From NCBI GenBank assembly GCA_003525905.1, contig DQIA01000043.1:3652-20887 (forward strand): DNA of 17,236 nt, in the 5' to 3' direction. Both the position numbers and the translations under genes were made by a program. Shown here piece after piece: positions 8,457 to 15,887 of the stretch (position 1 is its first letter; each line of letters opens with the position of its first letter). A model generated the notes under the pieces. That model was not told the origin of the DNA, made no database searches, and was given only the letters and a program-made list of their open reading frames with translations. The stretch is from Clostridiales bacterium. GTDB lineage: Bacteria > Bacillota > Clostridia > Oscillospirales > Oscillospiraceae.

Positions 8457-9740
8457 TCAGCCCTTCGCGGCGGCGAAGCCCGCCTCGAGGTCGGCGATGA
8501 GGTCATCGGCATGCTCCGTGCCGATGGACAGGCGGATGGTGTTCGGGCGGATGCCCTGATCGAGCAGCTCCTCCGGCGTGAGCTGGGAATGCGTCGTCGT
8601 GGCCGGGTGGATGACGAGGCTCTTGACGTCCGCGACGTTGGCCAGCAGGGAGAAGATCTGCAGGTGGTCGATGAAGCGGTGCGCCTCGGCCTCGCCGCCC
8701 GCGATCTCAAAGGTGAAGATGGAGCCGCCGCCGTTCGGGAAGTACTTCTGATACAGCGCGTGGTCCGGGTGGCCCGGCAGCGACGGATGGTTGACGCGCG
8801 CGACCTGCGGGTGTGCCGCCAGCCACGAGACGATTCTCTTCGTGTTCTCTGCGTGGCGGTCGAGGCGCAGCGAGAGCGTCTCGATGCCCTGCAGCAGCAG
8901 GAAGGCGTTGAACGGGGAGATGGTCGCGCCGGTGTCGCGCAGGAGAATGGCGCGGACGTAGGTCACAAAGGCTGCCTTGCCCGCGGCCTGCACGAACGAG
9001 ATGCCGTGGTAGCTGGGGTTCGGCGCGGCGAGCTGCGGATAGCTGCCGCTGGCAGCCCAGTCGAACGTACCGGCGTCGACGATGATGCCGCCGAGCGTCG
9101 TGCCGTGGCCGCCGAGGAACTTCGTGGCGGAGTGGACGACGATGTCCGCGCCGAGCGGGATGACCTTGACCCAGTAGGGCGTACCGAATGTGTTGTCAAT
9201 GACGAGCGGCAGGCCGTGGCGGTGGGCGACGGCGGCAATGGCCTCGATGTTCGGAATGTCGCAGTTCGGGTTGCCCAGCGTCTCAAGATAGACGGCGCGG
9301 GTGTTCGGCTGGATGGCCGCCTCGACCGCTGCGGCGTCGTGCGCGTCCACGAACGTCGCCGTGATGCCGTACTGCGGCAGCGTGTGCGCCAGCAGGTTAT
9401 AGGTGCCGCCGTAGATCGTCTTCTGCGCGACGATGTGGTCGCCCTGCCGCGCAAGCGCCTGAATGGTATAGGTGACGGCCGCTGCGCCGGAGGCCGTGGC
9501 CAGAGCGGCCACGCCGCCCTCAAGGGCCGCCACGCGCTGCTCAAGCACGTCCTGCGTGGAGTTCGTCAGGCGGCCGTAGATGTTGCCCGCGTCCGTCAGG
9601 CCGAAGCGGGCCGCAGCCTGCGCGCAGTCGCGGAATACATAGGACGTCGTCTGGTAGATGGGCACGGCGCGCGCGCCGGTGGCGGGATCGGGCTGCTCCT
9701 GTCCGACGTGAAGCTGCAGGGTCTCAAAATGATAGCTCAT
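8457..9740 (-). CDS. metY: O-acetylhomoserine sulfhydrylase (aminocarboxypropyltransferase)
   Basis: The enzyme joins O-acetylhomoserine and sulfide to give homocysteine, the direct sulfhydrylation route to methionine; it is a pyridoxal-phosphate enzyme of the Cys/Met metabolism family in the cytoplasm. The 427 residues match the long MetY subgroup. Visible signatures are [20 protein letters not shown] at the N terminus, IYGRLTNST (about 54-62), the aspartate of IDNTFGTPY (about 181-189) and the cofactor lysine in [11 protein letters not shown] (Lys207). Start ATG 9740 has ribosome site AAAGGAG at 8 bases. It stands alone, transcribed from a promoter about 250 bases upstream through a structured leader. 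Cystathionine gamma-synthase-type activity is a less likely alternative given length and motifs. Confidence 0.93.
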   Translation of the reverse strand: MSYHFETLQLHVGQEQPDPATGARAVPIYQTTSYVFRDCAQAAARFGLTDAGNIYGRLTNSTQDVLEQRVAALEGGVAALATASGAAAVTYTIQALARQGDHIVAQKTIYGGTYNLLAHTLPQYGITATFVDAHDAAAVEAAIQPNTRAVYLETLGNPNCDIPNIEAIAAVAHRHGLPLVIDNTFGTPYWVKVIPLGADIVVHSATKFLGGHGTTLGGIIVDAGTFDWAASGSYPQLAAPNPSYHGISFVQAAGKAAFVTYVRAILLRDTGATISPFNAFLLLQGIETLSLRLDRHAENTKRIVSWLAAHPQVARVNHPSLPGHPDHALYQKYFPNGGGSIFTFEIAGGEAEAHRFIDHLQIFSLLANVADVKSLVIHPATTTHSQLTPEELLDQGIRPNTIRLSIGTEHADDLIADLEAGFAAAKG

Positions 9741-9811
9741 GGGGATGTCTCCTTTGTGATTCTTTCAGATCGTATGGACGGGATTTTTCCGTCCGCCGGT
9801 ATTCCGGCAAC

Positions 9812-9841
9812 AAAAAAGCCGGGGCTGAAAACAGCTCCCGG
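9812..9841 (-). terminator. Leader (attenuator) terminator upstream of metY
   Basis: On the minus strand CCGGGAGCTG (9841-9832) pairs with CAGCCCCGG (9827-9819), with one unpaired base on each side, followed by C and six T (9817-9812). The structure lies within the metY leader, about 70 bases before the gene, so it would abort transcription unless prevented. Its 5' arm CCGGGAGC (9834-9841) is the exact complement of GCTCCCGG at 9922-9929 in the leader, an alternative pairing that would destroy the terminator. Confidence 0.75.
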
Positions 9842-9870
9842 TCAGAGAAACGGTCATGGAGTGCGGCTCC

Positions 9871-9957
9871 TCACTCACGGCATGCTCCGCGCATGGCAGC
9901 ACGCCCGGCCAGTTCTTCTGCCCGGGAGCCCAGCATTCGTTCTGCTGCAAAGAACAT
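9871..9957 (-). CDS. 28-residue leader peptide ORF in the metY leader
   Basis: On the minus strand ATG 9957 follows GAGGTGG (9969-9963) at 6 bases and opens 28 codons ending with TGA at 9871. The peptide begins MFFAAERMLGSRAEE and ends AAMRGACRE; it has three Met (with the start) and one Cys near the end. The codons Gly-Ser-Arg in the middle contain the antiterminator segment GCTCCCGG (9922-9929), and the ORF ends about 30 bases before the leader terminator. A ribosome moving through it would therefore change leader folding. No similarity is recognised; whether it is translated is inference. Confidence 0.5.
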   Translation of the reverse strand: MFFAAERMLGSRAEELAGRAAMRGACRE

Positions 9958-9964
9958 TGCTGCC
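9895..9964 (-). promoter_or_regulatory. Candidate structured regulatory RNA in the metY leader
   Basis: On the minus strand GGCAGCA (9964-9958) pairs with TGCTGCC (9901-9895) to close a junction. Inside lie GTTCT/AGAAC (9955-9951 with 9943-9939) and CCCGG/CCGGG (9926-9922 with 9908-9904). The second inner stem competes with the antiterminator pairing to 9834-9841. This is the layout of a transcription attenuator or riboswitch. It lacks the conserved core of SAM-I (S-box) and the T-box sequence, so it is not one of the usual methionine-gene leaders. Confidence 0.45.
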
Positions 9965-9987
9965 ACCTCACTTCGTTTGATGGACGC

Positions 9988-10016
9988 ATCATAGCACAAA
10001 AATCCGACTTTGTAAA
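9988..10016 (-). promoter_or_regulatory. Promoter of metY
   Basis: Read on the minus strand, TTTACA (10016-10011) and TATGAT (9993-9988) are 17 bases apart. Transcription would begin near 9981, giving a leader of about 240 bases before the metY start codon. Confidence 0.75.
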
Positions 10017-10090
10017 TAGGCATTATAGGAAAAGAGAGAAAAAGCAGGAAATGGGAAATGGAAAGTTAGCACAAGGCTGCCAGTCGGGCG

Positions 10091-10220
10091 TTGTAGGGGA
10101 GGGGCATGCCCCTCCCGGCGCAGCACGAGCGACTGATACAGACTGACGTTAAAATGGTACTGGCCCCCGAATTGTCATTGCGAGGAGGCCGGAGGCCGAC
10201 GTGGCAATCTTGCGCAGGCA
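10091..10220. repeat. Palindromic repeat array (array ii)
   Basis: A forward type B repeat (10091-10120, containing the palindrome GGGGAGGGGCATGCCCCTCCC) is followed by its usual flank, up to the GTTAAAATGG at about 10148-10157, and by a forward type A repeat (10173-10220). The B core and its ends are identical over 30 bases to 15338-15367. Upstream, 10030-10070 is a purine-rich tract similar to one that borders array iv. The order B then A is the left half of array iv. It lies between the metY promoter and the promoter of the secreted protein gene. Confidence 0.85.
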
Positions 10221-10308
10221 GCGGCAGCTCGTGTGGGGCATCGTCGAAAGCAACGGTTTCAAATTTCGACGCCGCGTGAAAAATGGAAAAATTTTTCTGA
10301 AAAATACT

Positions 10309-10336
10309 TTGAAATTTTATTATTATGTGCTATACT
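10309..10336 (+). promoter_or_regulatory. Promoter of the secreted protein-lipoprotein unit
   Basis: TTGAAA (10309-10314) and TATACT (10331-10336) are 16 bases apart in an AT-rich context. A start near 10343 would leave a leader of about 150 bases before the first gene. The leader can form a hairpin (10360-10368 with 10415-10424, one bulged base). Confidence 0.65.
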
Positions 10337-10402
10337 GCATTTGCAAGTGCTTCATGGAGTGCAGTTCCTTTTCATCCGCTCGAATGGGGAGGTGATGACG
10401 TG

Positions 10403-10444
10403 ATGATGGAATGCGGAACCTGCACAGAATACTTCCTTTTCTAG
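10403..10444 (+). CDS. Possible 13-residue ORF in the leader of the secreted protein gene
   Basis: GGGGAGGTG (10387-10394) precedes ATG 10403 at about 8 bases; the frame reads MMECGTCTEYFLF and stops at TAG 10442-10444, 49 bases before the secreted protein gene. Its two cysteine codons lie in the 3' arm of the leader hairpin that also encloses its ribosome site. It may be a leader peptide; it may also be chance. Confidence 0.3.
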   Translation: MMECGTCTEYFLF

Positions 10445-10493
10445 TTATGTAAAAACTGTTTATCTTTTATGTTTTAATTAAAGGGGGCTTACA

Positions 10494-11828
10494 ATGAAGA
10501 GCAAATCTGCAAAAAGAGTACTATCTATCTTAATCATTTTCGCGCTTTCAGTTGCAACTGCTTCGCCCGCCATTGCGGTCGAACCCAACAATTCCCACGA
10601 GTCCGATATTCAAGTCTTTTCTGCGTTTGATCAGTTTGCTAATGTGTTCCCTGATGTTGATAACACTGTTGCGGCACAAAGCGCCGATCATGCTGCGCCC
10701 TCGACGCAAACGGGCGGCAGTGCGGATTATACCTATACGATCACGGTTGATCCGTTGACAAAGACTGGTACGGCCAGTGTTGATCTCGCACTGAACATTG
10801 GCGAACATGTGTATCCGCTGACTGTCAGCGGCGATGTCAAGAATGTTTCGATTCGGGAAGATATTGAGATGGTTACTGGTATTCTGTGTGGTTCGGTCGA
10901 TATTGCAGGAAAGACCTATGCTGTGGATGGCTGTCTCCGTAAATTTTCCACGGATGAGCGAATCAACATAGGCCTGTCTCTTGTGCCGCCGGATTACAAT
11001 ACCAACCCGGAGTCAAATTTGATTCTGCTTGCCATCGGCATTTCTGTTATGACCGGAGATATTGCAGAGGCTTACTATGGTTATGCAACAGCCCTTGCAA
11101 ACGATGAAGTGGCTGAAATGGAATCTGAAAATCTGACTTCTGCTACAACGGAACCGCCCTATGAAACTTACGCAACAGGCTCACTGGCCTATCAGGCAAC
11201 TTCGTACGGTTATACGAAAGATGGAGATTGCGGATATACAGGTGAGGGCGGATTGGGCCAAAAGATGCGCGTATATGTGGATGATTTTAATGATCGAATT
11301 GTAATCCTGCAGAATTCTTATTTGGGAAGGTTCGGCGCATCGCAGTTTACAGATAATCGTGACTATATTGGAACATATATTGCTGCTTACCAAATGGGTG
11401 TACGACGCATTGGATGGGATTCTAATGTTACGACAATTGATGGGTTTAGAGAGCAAGATTCAAGTTCAACTTCGAGTACAAATAATCTATGGAATTTTGT
11501 GACTGAAGCGATTTATGCAGTAGCCTCCTATGCGGGATACAGCTATATTATTGACGGTTTGAGAGCTGTTTTAGGCGGAGTCAGTGCGAAGGTCACTACG
11601 AGCTGTTACGGAACAGGTGCATATTTGCATGTAACTATGTCTGACAGAAATACCAGCAATTTTGATAATACTCCCAACGCTATGGGCATTAACATCCATG
11701 TCCCTAATACCGGAACAGGCACATATGAGGTATTTTCTGATTTGACATATCTTAATATTTTTAACAATATTGCCTTTGTGATTCGCACGACAAGCGCCAC
11801 GGCGACTGTTTCAGTGCATGGAGGTTGA
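10494..11828 (+). CDS. Secreted protein of unknown function
   Basis: I do not recognise this 444-residue protein. It starts with a clear Sec signal peptide: basic MKSKSAKR, a hydrophobic core (about 9-22) and a likely cleavage after ASPAIA near residue 28. The mature part begins with an acidic, Ser/Asn-rich segment, then a beta-strand-like region (about 75-170) with two Cys, a short hydrophobic stretch near 175-190, a Ser/Thr/Glu linker, and a C-terminal half rich in Gly, Tyr, Asn and Thr with few charges. No LPXTG anchor, dockerin or catalytic motif is visible. Start ATG 10494 has AAAGGGGG at 10481-10488. Base composition is visibly more AT-rich than in the surrounding genes. The next gene, a lipoprotein, follows by 26 bases, so the two are probably co-transcribed and act at the cell surface. 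Confidence 0.85.
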   Translation: MKSKSAKRVLSILIIFALSVATASPAIAVEPNNSHESDIQVFSAFDQFANVFPDVDNTVAAQSADHAAPSTQTGGSADYTYTITVDPLTKTGTASVDLALNIGEHVYPLTVSGDVKNVSIREDIEMVTGILCGSVDIAGKTYAVDGCLRKFSTDERINIGLSLVPPDYNTNPESNLILLAIGISVMTGDIAEAYYGYATALANDEVAEMESENLTSATTEPPYETYATGSLAYQATSYGYTKDGDCGYTGEGGLGQKMRVYVDDFNDRIVILQNSYLGRFGASQFTDNRDYIGTYIAAYQMGVRRIGWDSNVTTIDGFREQDSSSTSSTNNLWNFVTEAIYAVASYAGYSYIIDGLRAVLGGVSAKVTTSCYGTGAYLHVTMSDRNTSNFDNTPNAMGINIHVPNTGTGTYEVFSDLTYLNIFNNIAFVIRTTSATATVSVHGG

Positions 11829-11854
11829 TACTTTTAACCGGGAGGAGAAACGAG

Positions 11855-12454
11855 ATGAAAATTTACAAGTCCTTTCGGCGCGCTCTATGCTTCTTACTAT
11901 TGTTTGCAGTGATATGCATGGGCATCAGCTCACTGACAGCCTGTTCCCGCACGCCGGGATCAGACAGCACGGAGCTGGACTACGCTACCTCGCGGTATTT
12001 TCAGGCGCTGTACCGTATCGTAAATAAGACGTTCCATCCGGCCGTTTTGGAGGAATTCCATCAGATCGCGGATGCGCTTGCAAGCTGTGTTGCGGCACAT
12101 GAGGATTATTTCACGGCCTATCCTGATGCAAAGGCGGCCTATGGACTCATGGTTCAAATCCCGGACATTCTGGAGCAGAATCTAGAGCCAAATGCGGATG
12201 GGAATTATGTGCTGCGCGAGCTTCCCGAGGAATGGCTTTTCTGTATTTTTGAGCTGTGGCACTATGTATATCCGGGCGTGTATGGCGCTGAGCATAGCAC
12301 AGAGAACTGCACGGATGCTGTGCTGCTGAAATGGATCGCGGATGATGCATTCAACGGCGGCTGGTCTCCCTGCCACTGGTGGTTGGACTGTTATCTGACC
12401 GGTTCTCAATATCATGTGCAGTGGCCGACGGCGGTCGAATGGCCGTCGCATTGA
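11855..12454 (+). CDS. Lipoprotein of unknown function
   Basis: The 199-residue product has a type II signal peptide: basic start MKIYKSFRRA, hydrophobic core LCFLLLFAVICMGI and the lipobox LTAC, with Cys near residue 30 as the lipidated residue. The mature part is a mixed helical domain rich in aromatic residues, ending in an unusual Trp- and Cys-rich segment (GGWSPCHWWLDCYL). No known family is recognised. Start ATG 11855 follows GGGAGGAGAAA (11840-11850); an upstream in-frame TTG near 11825 lacks a ribosome site. It probably forms an operon with the secreted protein gene and is followed by a terminator. Confidence 0.85.
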   Translation: MKIYKSFRRALCFLLLFAVICMGISSLTACSRTPGSDSTELDYATSRYFQALYRIVNKTFHPAVLEEFHQIADALASCVAAHEDYFTAYPDAKAAYGLMVQIPDILEQNLEPNADGNYVLRELPEEWLFCIFELWHYVYPGVYGAEHSTENCTDAVLLKWIADDAFNGGWSPCHWWLDCYLTGSQYHVQWPTAVEWPSH

Positions 12455-12466
12455 GATGGAAAAAAG

Positions 12467-12500
12467 TCCGGCAGCGCCAAAGCGCTGCCGGATCATTTTA
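12467..12500 (+). terminator. Intrinsic terminator of the secreted protein-lipoprotein unit
   Basis: TCCGGCAGCGC (12467-12477) and GCGCTGCCGGA (12482-12492) form an 11-bp perfect stem with a 4-base loop, followed by TCATTTTA. It lies 12 bases after the lipoprotein stop codon. The T-tract is interrupted, but the stem is strong. Confidence 0.82.
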
Positions 12501-12544
12501 TGCCACGAATTCGCCGGGGCTATCCTGTTATCCGACCGGGTACT

Positions 12545-12858
12545 GCGAGATTGCACCCCAAGGGCACTTCCTCGCGCTTCGCGCTCAGGGCGCCGCGTCG
12601 CTTCGCTCCTCACAATGACAAATCGGGGGTCATTACCGTTTTAACGGGGGCCTGTACGAGTCGGCAGCGGTGCGCCGGGAGCGGCATGCCGCTCCCCTAC
12701 AATAGCGGGTGCGGTCGGCGGAACTGCTTCAAAATTTGCAACTGCCAATGGCGCTCAGTGAGCGCCGCTACAGACGCAATTGGCTTGTGCGTTTTTGCCG
12801 GTAGCCCGTTTGAGTCGGCAGCGGTGCGCCGGGCCGGGCTGTCCCCACCCATACAACA
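12545..12858. repeat. Palindromic repeat array (array iii)
   Basis: From left to right: a reversed long-form type A (12545-12622, with the extra module and the variable hairpin GCTTCGCTCC), a reversed type B (about 12638-12702, core GAGCGGCATGCCGCTC), a reversed type C (12738-12784, nearly the reverse complement of 88-137), and a second, degenerate reversed type B (about 12791-12857). All units point opposite to those of array ii, so arrays ii and iii mirror each other around the secreted protein-lipoprotein pair. The array runs up to the stop codon of the minus-strand ABC ATPase, for which no separate terminator is visible. Confidence 0.85.
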
Positions 12859-12879
12859 CCTTACGATACTACGGCGCCA

Positions 12880-13647
<768 letters not shown>

Positions 13648-13661
13648 GTCCGCTCCTCCTC

Positions 13662-14330
13662 TCAGGAAAAATATTGCAGCCGCTTTTCGATGCGGCCGAA
13701 CAGCAGCGTCAGGATGCCGTTAAAAGCCAGATAATACACGCCTGTGAAGAAGATCGGCCACAGCAGGCCGGAATAGCCGTGCGAGCCCTTCAGGAAGGCA
13801 TAGCCGGAGTAGATGAGCTCCTGCATGGAGATGATGCGCGCGATGGACGTGTCCTTCACCAGTGTGATGACCTCGTTCGACAGGGGCGGCACGATGCGCT
13901 TGACCATCTGCAGCAGGGTCACATGGAAGAACGTCTGCGGCCCGGTCAGGCCGAGCACCTGCGCGGCCTCCTGCTGGCCCTTCGGCACGCCCTCGATGCC
14001 CGCGCGGAAAATTTCCGAGAAATAAAAGGCATAGTTCAGGATGAACGCGATGGCCGAGGCCAGAAAGCGCCCCGATTCGCCGGGCATCCAGGGGCTTGCC
14101 CCCAGCAGCACGCCCGGAACATAATACAGGATCAGCAGCTGCAGCATGAGCGGCGTGCCGCGGACGATCCAGACGAGCGTCCGCGTCAGCCATTTGAGCG
14201 GCTTGAAGCGGCTCATGGTGCAGAAGGACAGCAGCAGCCCGAGCGGGAGCGCGCCTGCCAGCGTGACGGCAAAGAGCTTGAGCGTCTGCAAAAAGCCGCC
14301 GTTCATGGCGCTGAGTACGGTTTTGATCAT
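13662..14330 (-). CDS. Polar amino acid ABC importer, permease protein
   Basis: This 222-residue membrane protein belongs to the HisM/GlnP permease family. About five membrane segments are visible, with the family motif of the amino acid permeases ([27 protein letters not shown], the EAA-like loop that contacts the ATPase, residues about 90-120) and the end segment [17 protein letters not shown]. Start ATG 14330 is supported by GGGAGG at 5 bases; the open frame reaches further upstream into the preceding gene without a ribosome site. It lies 26 bases after the binding-protein gene. One permease gene implies a homodimer. Confidence 0.93.
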   Translation of the reverse strand: MIKTVLSAMNGGFLQTLKLFAVTLAGALPLGLLLSFCTMSRFKPLKWLTRTLVWIVRGTPLMLQLLILYYVPGVLLGASPWMPGESGRFLASAIAFILNYAFYFSEIFRAGIEGVPKGQQEAAQVLGLTGPQTFFHVTLLQMVKRIVPPLSNEVITLVKDTSIARIISMQELIYSGYAFLKGSHGYSGLLWPIFFTGVYYLAFNGILTLLFGRIEKRLQYFS

Positions 14331-14356
14331 GACTGCTGCCTCCCTGCTGCGTTCCG

Positions 14357-15169
14357 TTATTTCTGCTCGATCAGCGCGGCCTGCACGCCGTACTGCTCGG
14401 CCAGCGCCTGCAGCGCGCCGCTTTCCCACTGCTGCCGGAAAAATTCGTTCAGCGCCGCCACGGCGTCAGAGCCCTTGCGGAAGCCGACGCCATACTGCTC
14501 GCCGGTCTCGGCGTTCAGCACCGGACCGATGGCCAGATCGGCGTAGTTCGTGCCCTCGCCGACCATTGCGCCCGCCATGAGCGAGTCGATGATGGCGGCG
14601 TCCGCCGTGCCGGACTTGACCTCCAGCAGGGCCGTGGCCTGATCGACGACATCCGTGTACGTCAGGCCCTTTTCCTCGGCCTGCGCCATACCGGCCGAGC
14701 CGGATTCCACAGCGAAGCGCAGCCCGCTCAGCGAGTCGACCGTGTCGTAATCCGCGGCCTTGTCCGCCGGAAGAATGACGACCTGCGCGTTGTTGCAGTA
14801 GGCATTCGAGCACGCCATGGAGGATGTGACCTCGTCCGTCAGCGTCATGCCGTTCCAGACGACGTCGATGGTCTTGCCGTCCAGCTCCATGACCTTGTTG
14901 TCCCACTCGATGGTCTGGAACTGAACCTCCACGCCGAGAGACTCGGCAAAGGCCTTTGTGAGATCGGCGTCAAAGCCGATCCAGCTGCCGTCGGCGTCCT
15001 GATAGTCCATCGGGGCAAAGTCGGTGATGCCGACGACGAGCGTGCCCTTCTGCTTGATGTAATCGAGATCGGAGCTGGCGGCCGTCTCTTTTTTCCCGCA
15101 GCCCATCAGCATGGCGGGGACGAGGGAGAGCGCAAGCGCGGAAGCGGCAAATTTGGCAAAACGGTTCAT
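14357..15169 (-). CDS. Polar amino acid ABC importer, substrate-binding lipoprotein
   Basis: The 270-residue product is a family 3 extracellular solute-binding protein anchored as a lipoprotein: signal peptide with lipobox LMGC (Cys near residue 24), then the domain start YIKQKGTLVVGITDFAPM, the conserved GFDADLTKAFAESLG, WNGMTLTDE, and the segment FAVESGSAG. The ligand is a polar amino acid; which one cannot be read safely. Start ATG 15169 follows GGAGG at 8 bases; a TTG at 15184 in frame overlaps that ribosome site. It is the first gene of the importer operon, behind a promoter with an inverted repeat. Confidence 0.93.
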   Translation of the reverse strand: MNRFAKFAASALALSLVPAMLMGCGKKETAASSDLDYIKQKGTLVVGITDFAPMDYQDADGSWIGFDADLTKAFAESLGVEVQFQTIEWDNKVMELDGKTIDVVWNGMTLTDEVTSSMACSNAYCNNAQVVILPADKAADYDTVDSLSGLRFAVESGSAGMAQAEEKGLTYTDVVDQATALLEVKSGTADAAIIDSLMAGAMVGEGTNYADLAIGPVLNAETGEQYGVGFRKGSDAVAALNEFFRQQWESGALQALAEQYGVQAALIEQK

Positions 15170-15212
15170 AATGAATTCCTCCAAGACGGCAGGCCGTGCC
15201 GAAAATTTAATA

Positions 15213-15247
15213 CGCTAATATAATAACACATTAGCGCAATAAAGCAA
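15213..15247 (-). promoter_or_regulatory. Promoter and candidate operator of the amino acid importer operon
   Basis: On the minus strand TTGCTT (15247-15242) and TATTAT (15225-15220) are 16 bases apart. The inverted repeat CGCTAAT (15213-15219) and ATTAGCG (15230-15236), with a 10-base centre, covers the -10 box. A repressor bound there would block initiation. The regulator is not identified. The predicted leader is only about 44 bases and has a short CGGCA/TGCCG hairpin. Confidence 0.6.
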
Positions 15248-15337
15248 GAGGAAATTTTCGTTTCGGCCGCGATTCGACGGAATGCACAAACGGAAGCGGG
15301 AAAAACGAAGTGAAAACAGGAAAAATGTCAGTATATG

Positions 15338-15752
15338 TTGTAGGGGAGGGGCATGCCCCTCCCGGCGTTATACTGCCGATTCGCACAGGCCACCGTCAAA
15401 ACGGCGATGGCCTCCGACGGGATCTGTAGCGGTGTTCCCTGAGCGCCCAGTAGGGGACATTCAACCGCAGAAGTGCTCTGGTGCACCACTGCACCGCCCT
15501 GACGTGTCATTGCGAGGAGGCCGCAGGCCGACGTGGCAATCTCGGGAAGGCACTCACGATTTCGCCGATCGCTTTCCCACAATTCAGTCGGGTGCTGCGA
15601 GATTGCACCCCAAGGGCACTTCCTCGCGCTTCGCGCTCAGGGCGCCACGTCGCTTCGCTCCTCGCAATGACAAAAGGTGCTTGCCATTTTAACGGCGGCC
15701 AGTACGGGCTGTAGGTGCGCCGCCGGGAGCGGCATGCCGCTCCCCTACAACG
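15338..15752. repeat. Mirror-symmetric palindromic repeat array (array iv)
   Basis: This array shows the most complete unit order: forward B (15338-15367, flank to about 15404), forward C (15422-15456, degenerate), forward A (15505-15552), a 44-base centre, reversed long-form A (15597-15672), reversed B (about 15685-15752). Both outer borders are A/G-rich on the inward-reading strand (about 15295-15330 and the complement of 15775-15805). The left and right A arms would pair over more than 40 bases. No protein is encoded in it. It fills the gap between the divergent importer operon and the RNA methyltransferase promoter. Confidence 0.88.
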
Positions 15753-15827
15753 CTCGCCCGGCGGCCTAACGATAACGTTCCGCTTTCTGTTTTCCGTTTT
15801 CCATTTGCTCCGCGCCCTGTCCGCTTC

Positions 15828-15856
15828 TTGCATCGCTGCGCGCAATGTGCTATAAT
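15828..15856 (+). promoter_or_regulatory. Promoter of the RNA methyltransferase operon
   Basis: TTGCAT (15828-15833), 17 bases, and a perfect TATAAT (15851-15856). Transcription would start near 15863, about 25 bases before the start codon. Confidence 0.8.
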
Positions 15857-15887
15857 ATGGTATCCCAAAAATGGAGAGAATACCGGC

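Noticed and set aside
8511..9980. A 489-codon open frame on the plus strand opposite metY and its leader
   Set aside because: It is rich in Arg, Val, Asp and Gly, matches no family, and is the mirror frame of a well-supported enzyme gene.
9741..9981. SAM-I (S-box) or T-box riboswitch before metY
   Set aside because: The conserved S-box core and the T-box sequence could not be found in the leader; only a generic attenuator layout is supported.
9765..9992. A 75-codon minus-strand frame across the metY leader
   Set aside because: Its start codons overlap the -10 box, so the transcript would not contain them, and it runs through the terminator hairpin. The 28-codon frame at 9957-9871 has a proper ribosome site instead.
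10201..10395. A 64-codon frame starting in the type A repeat of array ii
   Set aside because: It begins in repeat sequence, has no ribosome site, and runs across the promoter of the next gene.
15338..15752. CRISPR array
   Set aside because: The repeats are palindromic, vary in spacing and orientation, and have no regular spacers or cas genes nearby.
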